Shown here one piece after another: positions 33,116 to 44,760 of a DNA stretch of 64,000 nucleotides (position 1 is the stretch's first letter; each line of letters starts with the position of its first letter). The position numbers were made by a program, and so were the translations under genes. The DNA lies in assembly GCA_900073065.1 (NCBI GenBank), contig FJOG01000037.1, positions 1 to 64,000 of the forward strand, written 5' to 3'. The stretch comes from Phialocephala subalpina. Lineage: Eukaryota; Ascomycota; Leotiomycetes; Helotiales; Mollisiaceae. A model generated the notes under the pieces. It was given only the letters and a program-made list of their open reading frames with translations, made no database searches and was not told the DNA's origin.

Positions 33116-36100
33116 GGTTTTCGAACAAAGTGCTGTTCTGTGAGATGGCGTTCTCCTGACTGTCTTGTGAAGGTTCGAAACTTCCAACGTTGAGGGACGA
33201 ACTTGGATCGAGCGATGATGGAAACGGCTGTAGTTATTCCCTGGATATGGCGTTCGGATGAAGTGGAGGGGTCGTCAAATATATCTCAAGTATCGCGCCA
33301 TCATCCATCTTGAAGGTGGGATATTTAGGCCCACTGTTGGATATCTCCTGCCGGGTGGATCTCGTGGGAGGCGATAGTTTGCCCCAACATCGCGCCGCTC
33401 CTCGGGAGCGCGGCGCCAGAGCCGTCACTTGCTTCTCATTCGCTCTGAAAACTCCGAATAAAACTCCATTGAGAGCTGTCCGGGAAAACATCGGCCCTGG
33501 ATTCTTGCATGAGGGGTTCATATCAAGGGATGCTTTCCCAGCCTTCTCATTCGGCGGGATGGTGTCCGAAGCTTGTGTGCTGCAAGAATGAACTTTCAGT
33601 GCGAGTTAGGGCTCCACTTGGAGCTGATTCGCCATTGCGATACTCCCAAGATCAGCCGAACAGGTGAAGGGGCATCTAGCCTTGAAAGCCTCCAGTTCAG
33701 AGCCAGACGAGAAGTGCTGAAAGAGTGTTCATCATAGGAAGCTATACTTGAAAAAGTGATACAGAGTATTGACGCCGAATTTGGTCTCTTCTCACCATGG
33801 CGATCCCAGTGACTTCCTTACTGTCGCGTCTCAGCTCTATGTATAGTGTCCAGTTCGGCTAAAACCATCTCTGTGAAGTCAAACGTCGGAAATGGAGTTC
33901 TAAATCCAGCGTCCTTCTCTCTCTTATGAATCGGCAAATACGTTTGAGTCTTGAACCGGGATCATGGAACCGGAACAGTAGAGAACGAATGTAATACCCA
34001 ACATCAGCGTGCGAGAATCTGGCGAGCAAGTAGCGTGAAGACAGAATTGAATGAGAGATCTTCGAGAAGTGATCATGGAGGTGGACAAGCGATAGTTGCC
34101 ATTTCATCGAGATCGCGTCGCATGTCCGATTCGTCAGTCCTGGGATGTCTCCGTCAATAGAAGTTGTCCTAGGTTGCTGACGAAGGTTTCTGGTCCAGGT
34201 TCCTATGTGAGAGTTTGCAAGGTCATACTCCTGCGACGCACCTTTCCATCCTTCGAAATATGTGCATCCATCTTCGTCACAGGTCTCGGTTCGTCTTGAA
34301 CACTTCTGGGAGGTACTATGAGACGGCTTAATTGATTCGAGCCTCTGCCGCTTCATAATCTCAGCGAAGTAGCATCCAGAACCTGGTTATCCTAATCGTA
34401 TTTTGATGCCATGATATCTTTCTCGGTAGATGAGGTGGGTTCTTGGTGATGGCGTTCGACAAGAAAGGACCTATCCTTTCTTGAAAGAAGGTGCGATGGG
34501 GCTTAAAGGGGGCACAGGATGAAGGAATGGCGTGGGGTGCGTGCCAGGCCAAAGCAATGGAGGTGCATCTCTCTTCATTGACTCAACTGGGTCGCTTATA
34601 GGTGGTATGGGCAAAATAGACCAGCAGCGCCATCCGAAAGGAAATCCTCGACGCATTTGGGACACCCCCACATCGATTGAGGAATCTTTAAAATCCGCAG
34701 GAGTTTTAGCGACTTCTGGATTGTACATTCAGCTCAGCAACTTGGTGGCGAGTAGCGGAATGAAAGCCACAAGGTCGAGATTATTGTCCTAAGCAGCGGT
34801 CAGTAAACTCGACTTGGATCTTATCTTTGAGTTATTTGCCACGAACCTTGGCATTTGGAACATGGCTGATGCCCGTTATATGTTTTTGATAGAGGCGTCT
34901 CTCGAATAGGTAGTGTTGAGGCGGTCCGTACCCGTTGACAATATTGGAAAGCTTGGCGGCTGCTGAATTTGGATTTTGATATGAGCCGCAATAGAAATGG
35001 CATGTCTTATCACATCATGACGCATTCGAATTAGAACTTGATAGCTGCAGGTGGCGGAGCAGAATTTAATCGATGGTCTTGTTGTGAGAAGGTCGGATGG
35101 GCGCAGATAGCTACGGAGAATAATTTAACACTCTGGACACGGAAATGGAGAAAGAAGAGACCTGACTTGCAGAACATAGCAGACAACACTGCATGGTCAC
35201 CTAACTACGATTGAGTTTCTCCAAAATCATCTGCTGCATTAGATGATTGTGGAGGCAAGCTGGAAACCTCGAGAATAAAATCGTGAAGGTCACGTGAGAG
35301 TACCACATTCTGTCATTCCCATCTTCGTTCAAGGTCCATGACCATCTCAAACATTCTCTAGGAATCAAGGAAACATTCCGGAGAAGAGAATCTGAAAAGA
35401 CCAAAGGCACAAAAGTTGAACCAGAGATCACGTGTAAAGGAACTGAAATTGTCAATTCGGAAGGATCTTCCACCTCAGCTAAAGAACATGAAATCCGTCA
35501 AATGAAGTAAAGAACGAGGAGCTGACAAGTGCAAAAGATGGAAAATTCGATTGCGATGCAGAGATCATCTAGACTTCCAACAAGACGCTCATCTTGGGGA
35601 AACCTTGAGAGAAGAACAGAGCGCGACCCCGAAGATCCGGGGATAAGGTTATCAGTCAGCCTAATACGAAATAAGCAACAGGTTCCAGAGCGAGCACACC
35701 GTTGAGGTGATCTGCAGACGTGTCTCATGACGCCTATCTTTCGGAAGAAAAAATTCAAGAAAGCTCCGCATTAAAGACATACATGTTCGAGATGGTGAGG
35801 ATACTCGAGTACATGAACAACAACAAACACAGGAGATGCAACGTAACCTTATGATACGAGTAACAACAGGCGATGGATGATCTCATGATCTAGAAGCGCT
35901 CAGGGGAAGAAGAAACTAATGCAGGTCCAACCGGCTGGCGTGAAAGCAAGTGCTGACTACGCGCTTGGCATTTATACCACAAAACTGATTCTTTCCTGTT
36001 CCTGGAGACTTGGCAAAAGACCGCATCTCATCTCATCAAACTATTTCGAGTCCGCTCGTCAATAAAAATCGTATTGACATAAAATTGCGCGCCGTGGCGG

Positions 36101-36794
36101 TTTTGCATTGGCGAAGGTGGTGATTGCTTCACCCCGCGTGAGGGTCAATGCGGACCTGGACTTTTTTTTGCGGGAGTGGCGTTCTGGACAAAGTCCGTCA
36201 AATCTGGTAGAATTGGTCGCAAAGAACAGGTCGAGTGTGATGATATGTCTCGTGAGTCTAAGATGCATGCTGAGGTGATGTTCCTTCGTTCCTTGCATCT
36301 TTTCTGATGCCGTGATGCATCTCGTGTCTTTTGATTACCCATACGAGCAACAATAGTCTTGAGGGGAAGCGCGATTCTGATCTCGTATTTTAAGCTTAAC
36401 TTCTGCACGAGTTGGGACGAGGTCGGAATAGAAGCACCTCGGACCGATCGTCCAGCAATTTATAGAATGCTCTAAGCCTCATTGGGCAGGCGCTACCCCT
36501 TTCTCAGCCGCTCGCTTCCCCCTTCTCGTCTTTTCTTTGGCTTCTGTTTTCGTTGCCCCGGTCGAGCGTGAGGCCTGTAATTTCCACGATCTGAACACCA
36601 CATGCACCACATGCACGCTTGTGTAAAATCTTCCTCGTGCATTCAGGTACATCCACTCAGAGTTCATTGTGGCGCTGATCGGTTGTATCCCGACGTCGCT
36701 CCCCCATCCTGTTTGGTGGGATGGATTCAGCCTCGGCGGGAAAAACAAGTGCTTTGTCTAAACCTGGTAATCTCTTGTCCTCCGACTGACCCGA
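33116..36794. other. Long intergenic stretch, no confident gene
   Basis: About 3.7 kb of normal composition with many 60-165 codon frames on both strands, none with a domain. The longest (minus, 34356-33859) is Arg/Ser-rich. A plus frame at 34532-34792 (GKIDQQRHPKGNPRRIWDTP) looks mildly protein-like. This may be promoter DNA for the flanking genes plus eroded gene remnants. Confidence 0.4.
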
Positions 36795-36800
36795 TATATA
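36795..36800 (+). promoter_or_regulatory. TATA-like element of the GPI protein gene
   Basis: TATATA lies 121 bp upstream of the ATG at 36921. It is followed by a pyrimidine-rich leader and the ACAC/CAACCAAC-rich 5' untranslated stretch seen before highly expressed fungal genes. Position and context only. Confidence 0.35.
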
Positions 36801-36920
36801 CGCTGGTGTTTCCCTTCCTGCACTCCACACCACGCAATTGTTCAATCGCTCGATTTTCTGCTCTCGCTCCAGTCACTCGTTTTCAAAACACACACTCGTT
36901 CAACCAACCAAATAATCAAC

Positions 36921-37966
36921 ATGCGTTCCGTTTATATGGCCGTCGGAGCTCTTGCTCTCCAAACCGTCTCTGCGTGGACTTTCCCAGACTGCGTATGTTT
37001 GTCCCCAGCGGATCTTGAATCATGACTGACAGTCTCAGGAACCGGACAACTGCTACCGAAACCTCGAAGACGACCGCTTCAAGGACGAGACCCCAAAGTT
37101 CTGCTTGGATTTCCTCTCCGGCACCTACACCTCTGTCCCAACCGACTACTCCAACTGTGATGTCGCTGCTGCTTCTTCGGCATGCTCCTGCATCGCATAC
37201 ACCTTGACCTACTCGAGCTCAGCAAGCTCTACCTCGTCCTACCCTGCCACAACCACCCCGGAGACGAGCACCACCACATCTGCTCCATACACCACCTCAA
37301 CCAGCAGCTCTTACATCCTGAGCACACCAACCAGCACCAGCTCCTACTCCGTCGAAACTAGCCCTTCTTCCTACATCGAGAGCACCACTAGCTCCGTCCC
37401 ATACACCACCAGCACCGTCTACACGACAAAGGTAAGCCATCACCAAATTTGAGAACTGGTAGAAAGATGATTGACTCCAAAAATAGGTCCAGACAATCAC
37501 CAGCTGTGCTCCCACCGTCACCAACTGCCCTGCCCACTCAACCACCGTCGTCACCGAGACAATCCCATTGTACACGACCGTCTGCCCAGTCTCTGAGGCC
37601 TCCTCGACTCCAGTCTACACCCCAGTCACCTCCACAAAGACTTACTTGACCACCGAGACCCTCACCATCACCTCATGCGCCGCCAGCGTTACCAACTGCC
37701 CCGCAAAGAGCACTCCCATCACCACCGTGACCACCTACCCTTGCACCGAGACCTACGTTGTCACCCCAACTTACCCCGTCTCCACTCCAGTTTACTCCAC
37801 CTCCAAGCCAGCTGGCATCACCACTCTCCCAGTTGTCTCCGGAACTGGAGCGCCAACCAAGACTACCTCTGGAACTCTCCTGGTCACTGCCGCTGCTGGC
37901 CGTCTCTCCAACGGATTGGAGATGGCTGCCGCTGCTGCCGGTTTCGTCGCTGTTGCTTTCTTGTAG
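36921..37966 (+). CDS. Ser/Thr-rich GPI-anchored cell-wall protein
   Basis: Three exons: 36921-36992, 37039-37431, 37487-37966 (introns 46 and 55 bp), 315 codons in frame (314 aa). A signal peptide (MRSVYMAVGALALQTVSAW) leads to a compact Cys-containing domain with six cysteines (FPDC, DNC, KFC, SNC, ACSC). A Ser/Thr/Pro region of about 90 residues, a likely O-mannosylated stalk, follows. Then come two Cys-bearing repeats (TITSCAPTVTNCPAHST and TITSCAASVTNCPAKST, each ending in a further Cys) and a Gly/Asn site followed by a hydrophobic tail (MAAAAAGFVAVAFL) typical of GPI attachment. The spacing is not that of the eight-Cys CFEM domain. Expected on the plasma membrane or wall; role unknown. 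Confidence 0.88.
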
Positions 37967-38267
37967 ATGGTAATGGATTGGGATCTGGGTTGGCTTACAT
38001 AATGTAATGTCAAGATATAATAACGACCGATCTTGGATTCTATAGAAAAGTTGGGTGCTGACCCAGGGGTGGGGGAGAGGAAAATGTAATAGAGTCAACA
38101 AAAGTCAAACAATTGTCCCTATTTTCTAATTTTCTCGTGTTGCATGTGAGAAGGTGGCCATATTTGCATATGACAATTTGATTGTATTGAGAACTTTCCA
38201 GACGTAGAACGAGAACGAAATGACATGTCAATTTCCGGACACTGGCTGGATGGAGTTCTATCGGCCT

Positions 38268-38804
38268 TCAAGAAGTCCCTCGATTCGAGTTGTCATACCA
38301 TTCGCGACAGAAGTGAAACCCAATTAACACCAGATCAGGTATTTTGTTAATTCGATCAATCGCTTGATTGTGCTGATGTCCCTCCAGAAGGGCAGGCGGC
38401 TCCGGTTGTAGCATGCTACCAAGGAAGGTCCGAACGAGGTCGCACATGCACCACAGGAGGAAAGCTGCCACGAGAACCCAGCTCACCCATAATTCCAATA
38501 ACCTTTCATGTGTGTACATGAAGAAGAAGACGCATGTGGAGAGGGCCAGCGGACAAAAGGCAGCACCGAGACATGGCCTGTCACGGCAGCGAATTGCAAA
38601 CAAGGCAAGAACCATCGCACACTCGCGCACTTGGAATTGATTCCCATCCATGCTCGTACTGCCATCCCTCGATGTCCAAATCTCCGGAAAGCCCGGAATT
38701 TTCTTGCAGCTGAAAGTTGTAGGCCTGCTAAGGGACATGGCTGGGCTAGCTTCAACGATCGTCTGCATCTTGCAGGTTATCAGACCACAGTTCGACGCAG
38801 GCAA
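38268..38804 (-). other. Possible small membrane protein or remnant
   Basis: A 178-codon frame with two or three hydrophobic stretches (MVLALFAIRC, PLALSTCVFFFMYT, LWVSWVLVAAFLLWCMC) and a polar tail with NQAIDRINKIPDLVLIGFHF. The first 60 residues look non-coding. It could be a real short gene starting at an internal ATG, or the 3' exon of a lost gene. No family recognised. Confidence 0.3.
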
Positions 38805-39447
38805 GGACGGTGTACCGGCATGGACCAGAAAAGGCTCCGTCTCATCCTGTGGTCGACATCAAATCCTACCCGAAATATGTATCAAACTAAGATGTTGTCT
38901 TTGTCGAGCCGCAAAGCTTTCGTTGAGCACTACACTGTATTGAAGGCTCTAGGTTGCCTAGGATGGGAGTACGATCCTGCAGAATAGAGTGATCCAGTTC
39001 TAAACTCTATCGACCCCTTCCCAAGATGTTGTTGCTTTCGGAATTCCTCAGTTGCCGTTGTTTGATCCGCCAGCAAAAGCTTGTCGTTCGAGCGCCCAAC
39101 CTCAGAGCCTGGCTCCTCCCCAGCAGACTTAAGAAGACTCCTAAGTCATCGATGTCTCGTATCGCAGCATAGAATATGCTATGGTAGATGGCTCATCGCA
39201 TTCGCGGTCGACGTGGAGGGGTGCTCCGTCAAGGGAAGCTCCTGCGCGAGGATTGACGCGTTTCCTGGCAGATTGTCAGTGAAGTTCCAACAGTGAAGCT
39301 CTTGTTCTTTTTAAGTATTCTGGGGGACATGCTACGCACAATGGATAGAGGTGGAGTTGAGGGTAGGTAGCCTTGATGTTGATGTTCGAGCGTCGGAGTA
39401 TTGAGAAGCAAGAATGTTGATGCCTCAGGCACAGAATTAAAAACTTC

Positions 39448-39906
39448 GAGACCAACAGGGGTTGTCAGAATTCTGTACGCACCCCCCCAAAATTAGGCGA
39501 AAGCACACCAAAAACCCTCTACTTCACAAAATTATAAAAACGGAACCACTTAATAGTCTTTTGTAAAATTAATTATATAGCTAAATTAAGGTATTTCCTT
39601 AGATTCTCATTATTTATAAATGTGAATAAAAAGCTGTTTAAAAGTTTATTCAAAAAGTTTGATTTCACACTATAAATTTACTAGTAAAATTTAAAATCTA
39701 AGATAACTTTTTTAAACGGCAGGTTGGGAACAAACGTTCTATAGGAGATCTATTCTTGAAAGTAAGAAGAGTGTCTATATGCAATATAAACTATCTCTGT
39801 AGTATAAATCCGTTGAGTTATAAGGCCGGAAAGACGGCTATTTTTGGTGTGTTTTCGCCTAATTTTGGGGGGTGCGTACAGAATTCTGACAACCCCTGTT
39901 GAGACC
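39448..39906. mobile_element. 447-bp non-autonomous TIR element
   Basis: Starts at 39454 with AACAGGGGTTGTCAGAATTC and ends at 39900 with the exact complement. The inverted repeats continue through GTACGCACCCCC and AAAATTAGGCGAAA to about 62 bp, with one indel in the C run and one G/A change. GAGACC flanks both ends (39448-39453 and 39901-39906), a probable 6-bp target duplication. The interior is AT-rich with no coding capacity. The superfamily is not clear from ends or duplication length. Confidence 0.85.
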
Positions 39907-40723
39907 ACACGATTTGAGGATTTGGGAAACACAACAGAATATCTCTTCAAAAACAGTCAATTTGAAGCAGTCGTCTGCTTCGAGATACCAATTTAGAGTA
40001 CCTCTTGATTCCAGCATATCTTGATCTCTAGTCATCAAGCTGAGGACATTTACATAACTTCGTGCATCACGTGCACGACAGGGCGTGAAACTTTGCCCTC
40101 AGACCATCAACGTCTAACGTTCCTGCTTCCGTTCTTCACGATCCTTCATCGAACCCCAACGGTTCGCAGAAATCACCAATGCTTGATCCACCCCCGCATA
40201 ATGCCTCGAGTTACTCGGAACCTTCGGTGGTTAATGTCGGAAATCATCCTAGGTCTAGAACCACAGGTGAAGGCGTGCACACATCTCAAACCCCTTCTTC
40301 TCCCACCATTCCTGCATCAAACAAAGCAAATGTTTTACTCCTCGCCATTCAGTCCACTTTAGGATACCGTTTTGCCATTTAACTTTTCAATCATTCATCG
40401 TCTGTCTGAACTTAAGAGCACGGACAACGGCACGCTGCATGATAGTTTCAAGTCTCGTAACCCGAACTCTAAATCTCTCTCAATCGCAACGCCTTATCAA
40501 CAACAAGTGGTCGCTGTTGATCGTATAAATAAAGTTTTCCCATCTCTGGCCTGCAGCACTGCCGTTTGCCAAGATGAGGGAATTTGTCTCGCGCTGAAAC
40601 GATGGAACTCTGTTGCTTAGGGTGCCTTTTTTGGGAGGAATCATCATAACGTACCTCCTCATATAAGATCCACTGTGGCCTCCATCATCTCCTCCCCGGA
40701 TCCACAAAGTATATCTCGAAGCT
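39907..40723. other. Intergenic upstream of MFS gene
   Basis: Contains two plus frames (40021-40362 and 40372-40620) without domains, and probably the MFS promoter: CT-rich DNA about 40640-40720. No gene is supported. Confidence 0.4.
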
Positions 40724-42444
40724 ATGGCTTCTATCACACGTTCGACCAGCTCAAGCTCGTCGAGGTCTAAGCGCGATTCCGCCGACATCACTGGGACTGT
40801 GTACCTCATCAGCTCCGATGGACGCATTCTCAACCTCCCAATTCCCACGAGGTCCCATCGAGATCCTCTGAATTGGAGTTCGAGGAAACGTGCTGGTGCT
40901 TTCCTCGCCTTGATGTTCTACTCTGTCACTGGACTTGTCATCGTTCAAGGTGTCAGTCTGATGTTCGCGCCTTTGGGAGTGGAATTTACTCCCGAGGTAT
41001 GTTCCGAGTCGCGTACGAAGAGAAGAATCTTCATTGACTGCGAACAGGAGACGAAACCTTTCCCACTGACCGCACTTCAATCAGCACCTACTTTGTTCAT
41101 GGGACTGGGAGCTTTCTTGTGGATACCGATGTCACTTGCTCTCGGCAGACGCCCAGTCTTTTTGATCTGCACTGTCCTTCTGACACTCTCGACAACATGG
41201 GCCAGTGTCGCAAGCAACTTCTATCAGCTTCTGATAGCCGTTTGTCTGCAAGGTCTGGCAGAAGGATTCTCAACCAGTGCTGTAAGTCATCTGCAAAGAG
41301 ACGAGGAGGAATTGCTAACGCAGAAAGACTCTGCTTATGGTCATCGACATCACCTTCATTCACCAACGTCCGCAGGCCATAGCCATGGTTTGGTCGGTGG
41401 TCGGATTCCTCGCGAGCGCGATCTTTACCCTCGTCCCTCAAATGACGAATGCTGGCACGAATTGGCGCGCCTTCTACCTTGTTTGGATCATTCCCTGCAG
41501 CATTTCGATCGTTCTTGCCTTCTTCTTCTATCCAGAAACATACTTTATTCGCCCTGCCATGGCTTTCGATGGACGTATTGTTCTCCAGAGCGCGACAGAC
41601 AAGATCCAAATATATGAATCGTGGGAAGAAGTTCCAGGAGGGAAAGAACTGCCCGATCTACCAGGTCAAGACATTTGGGGATATACCAGCGGAGAGTTGA
41701 GGGTTTGGGGGAAGGACACGAGGGGGCTGGGGTTCCATGTTTGCCTGCTACCCACAAATCTTAATGTGCCTTCTCAACCCATTGGTCTTTTGGGTCGGCT
41801 TGCTAGAAGCTCTCGTCTTCGGTGGCATGCTCTCAATCGGCGAGACGTACGCATCTGTCCTCACCGCACCTCCATACTCCCTTTCAATCCACACCACAGC
41901 CCTTGTCACCACGGCAGGTTCGATCGGCTCCCTCCTAGCTTGGCCTGCTTCCGGGATGTTGATCTCATGGATCTCTCAGCGTCTGTCAAGGAGCAATGGC
42001 GGTGTCCGAGAAGCAGAACATTACCTCCCAGCATTCATCCTTCCCGTTCTCGCGTCCGTCGTAAGCGTTGTACTTTATGGAATCACCGTCGACCGCAAAT
42101 GGCCTGCGATCTGGATCTACGTCTCATACACGCTCAGCGGCTTCAGTTTCGTGGGCCTATCTACAGCGAACACACTCTGGATCACCGAAGCATTCCCACG
42201 TTGGGCAGCTCCTGCTGTTGTCGTCCTCATGGGGCTGAGTTACATGGCGAGCTTTGGGCTGAGCTTCAGTATCATGCCTTGGCTTCGGTCCCAGGGATAT
42301 GCGGGAACCAACATTCAGATTGGGTTGATGATTTTGGTCGTGGGATGTATTGGTGTTCCAATTTCGTTCTGGGGAAAAAGGCTCCGACAGTACATCCATG
42401 GGAGTTGGGCGTTCCATGAGGAAGGTGCATTGAGGCCGCGTTAA
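40724..42444 (+). CDS. MFS transporter with a single extra G
   Basis: Exons: 40724-40996, 41048-41281, 41328-42444 (introns 51 and 46 bp). A Ser-rich cytosolic start leads to RDPLNWSSRKR, the usual entry of fungal DHA1/HOL1-like drug-proton antiporters, then twelve predicted helices. Conserved pieces are LGRRPVFLIC, MVIDITFIHQRPQAIAM, FFYPETYF, IGETYASVLTAPPYSL, LLAWPASGMLISWIS, DRKWPAIWIYVSYTL, NTLWITEAFPRWAAPAVVV and GKRLRQYIHGSWAF. The frame shifts at the G run 41722-41726: deleting one G gives TRGWGSMFACYP and a 540-residue protein of normal length. As written, translation is truncated within the central loop. Likely exports small molecules at the plasma membrane; substrate unknown. Confidence 0.82.
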
Positions 42445-43984
42445 GTCTTGGTTGTTCCTTGCCCGCATTGCTTACTGTCTTATACTTTATACTTCTCGTA
42501 TAGACTAATTATAATTGTTCCTTGCTGTTTCACCTGAATCCTAACCCATTCTTGCGTGGCCACCAAACGGCAGCGCACGTAATCCCCACACGCCCACCTT
42601 CACAAGCAAAGCCTCCACCACCTCACCTCTGCTCGCCAACGCCCAGCAGCTCGAATTCTTAGCACCATCTGTGTGCTTTTGAAATGGGTCATATCCTGGT
42701 AGTACTATTGAGATTATCAACTCCTAGCGAGCAGGATCACAGAGCCGGAACGGGTTCCCTGATATCAGAATAACTCGACACACCACCTCTACAGTGGCGA
42801 AGGAGAGAATTAAAGGAAATGAGATCAAGGGGCAAGTCGGACAAGGCGGATGAGGCGGTGGATGAGGCGGACGAGGTGGATAAGGTGGACGAGGCGGATA
42901 TTTATCAATTGGCCCTAAAGCATTGAAGCCGAATCGGAGTTGGCCTTTGATAAACGCCAATTTTCAGCTCCTTGCTTCTCCAAACCCGTTGTTAGATTCA
43001 TCATTTGCCCCCGAAAAGCGCTCTCCGCATTACCCACCCCTCCGAACCGAAACCTAACCGTCACCCGTTTCTCTTCGTATTTTGCCAAGGTATCCTTGAC
43101 AGCATTGACTTTGTCATGGAAAGATTACTTCTTATCGGTCCTGAGGGAAGATCAGCTAAGTATTTTGCAATTTATTCACTCACGGCTTGCCTTGAACCAA
43201 CTCGAATATCCGTCTGTATACGTACAATGCCATTGTCGTGAAGCATTCAATGGGCCTGGCCGATGATTTGCATGACTTCCTCCCACGACCCCTCTGCCAA
43301 AAACGTCAATGCCTTATTGCGGTCATGATGGGTCGAGGGTGGACAAACCAACAGTCGTGCCAGCAGAATGCATGACATACTTCAATCCGCTTCCTTTCAA
43401 TAGCCTTTGGATCTCCGCAGCTTCCTAGGATGCCGACACGCCTATACTAAGCTTTCTAAAGGGAGGGTTAACACTACCGTAAGTAGCAAGCTCGGCAGTC
43501 CGTGGGTGATCTTACTGGAATGAGGTAGAAATCTGCAACATAAGCTTCTGGGGTTTTCCGAGTTGACATCGCCATGGTTAGGGGAGAGGCATAGTCGTTT
43601 TGTGGCGAGAGAGCTGGCTCGAGGGCATCTAGAAGAGAGTCGTGAGATAGTTCGATGGAGCATAAAGAGCTGTCGGGTCTGATGGAATTGCAAGTGAGAG
43701 TGAGGTGGCGGGGCGCGCGCCCCTGCGTGCCTGGGGTTACTGCCGGTTTTTTTTCACCCCAATCTTGGAACAATACTGCACCATCTTAGGGTTAAATGCA
43801 CCAAGCCTTCCATTGAACTTGCAAAGTGAGCCCCGAGATACCAAACTTCCGGCTTGAACACATAACCATTTTCCGATATGTGTTTCACGCCATGCTCTCT
43901 CGTCCAGTCTATTAATACCCCATACGCCAGACTTGCCTCGCTTTACTGTCCCACCCCCTCCAGTGCCTCTCCAACGGCGGATTA
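42445..43984. other. Intergenic, no supported gene
   Basis: Besides the minisatellite at 42845-42900, only short overlapping frames are present (83-108 codons), such as plus 42940-43266. No domains or RNA genes were seen. Confidence 0.4.
42845..42900. repeat. 9-bp minisatellite
   Basis: About six units of GGYGGAYRA (for example GGCGGATGA, GGCGGACGA, GGTGGATAA). It is strand-asymmetric (purine-rich top strand) and would encode Pro-rich repeats on the minus strand, but lies in no recognised gene. Confidence 0.75.
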
Positions 43985-44760
43985 ATGACCATGGCATCGG
44001 CGCCTTCAAGTCTCTCCTGTCAGGCAGTAAGGTTACATCTTAATTGGGACGGCACGATTTCGCTCACAGGCACCCTCGCAACCGTCGCACTTATTGGTTA
44101 CGCTAAGAACTCTCACAAGGCAATGCCTCCATGGTCTCACTTCTTAGAAACATATATGTCTAATATTGTGGCACATACAGCTTTGTACGAACCACGAAAA
44201 GAAGACAGAAGGGCGTTGCAAGAGGAGTTTTCATGGCTAGAGAGTCTCACGGCCATTGAGCGCGCAAGTGTTCAACGGGTTGAGGCTGCCGGCATCTTTG
44301 CCTCCATCACGACTGAAGATATTAAGCTATCGCTAAGGACTTTTCAACGCGGCAAGAAACACAGCTAATATCTGGCTTGAAAGAGTTGCTCCAAAGATTG
44401 CATGAGACAGGCGGATACGCCAGTAGTATCAGCGTCAACTGGAGTGGCGAGTTTATTAGAGCATTTCTCAGAACGACCATGGCAGCCGAAGGCTGGAAAT
44501 CTCCATCCGTTGCGGTCTATGCCAACGAGATTATTTCTGGTGGCAATGGAAAGATGGGTCGTCATTTCGCGGATGATGATAGGAGAATATGGACGGCAGG
44601 CGACAAGAAAAGAGTGCTGGCGGAAACAGTCAAGGTCCAAGATCAAGGCGTCGGAGGGAAGAATGTTTATGTTGGGGATAGCGTGACGGACTTGGACTGC
44701 CTACTTTTTGTTGATATAGGAATATGTATAAGAGGCGAGTCCATGGATGATGGCTAGAAT
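43985..44760 (+). pseudogene. Decayed HAD-superfamily phosphatase
   Basis: The N-terminal piece reads VRLHLNWDGTISLTGTL, a HAD motif I in which the nucleophile Asp of DxDGT is Asn. It continues to ERASVQRVEAAGIFASITTEDI. The frame then ends at TAA 44366-44368 and resumes one base away as ETQLISGLKELLQRLHETGG, with SVNWSGEFIRAFL (motif II region), GDKKRVL (motif III Lys) and VYVGDSVTDLDCLL (motif IV). A TAG at 44755-44757 is followed in frame by NLLSDTLA, where relatives have Gln. The nucleophile loss, frameshift and nonsense codon make it non-functional. Relatives are fungal haloacid-dehalogenase-like hydrolases acting on small phosphorylated substrates. Confidence 0.7.

Noticed and set aside
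36921..37200. CFEM effector domain in the GPI protein
   Set aside because: Only six cysteines with different spacing are present; CFEM needs eight in a defined pattern.
41337..42419. A 360-codon frame through the MFS gene that becomes Arg/His-rich after 41730
   Set aside because: The second half is the wrong frame after the single G insertion; the real C-terminus is in the frame starting near 41737.
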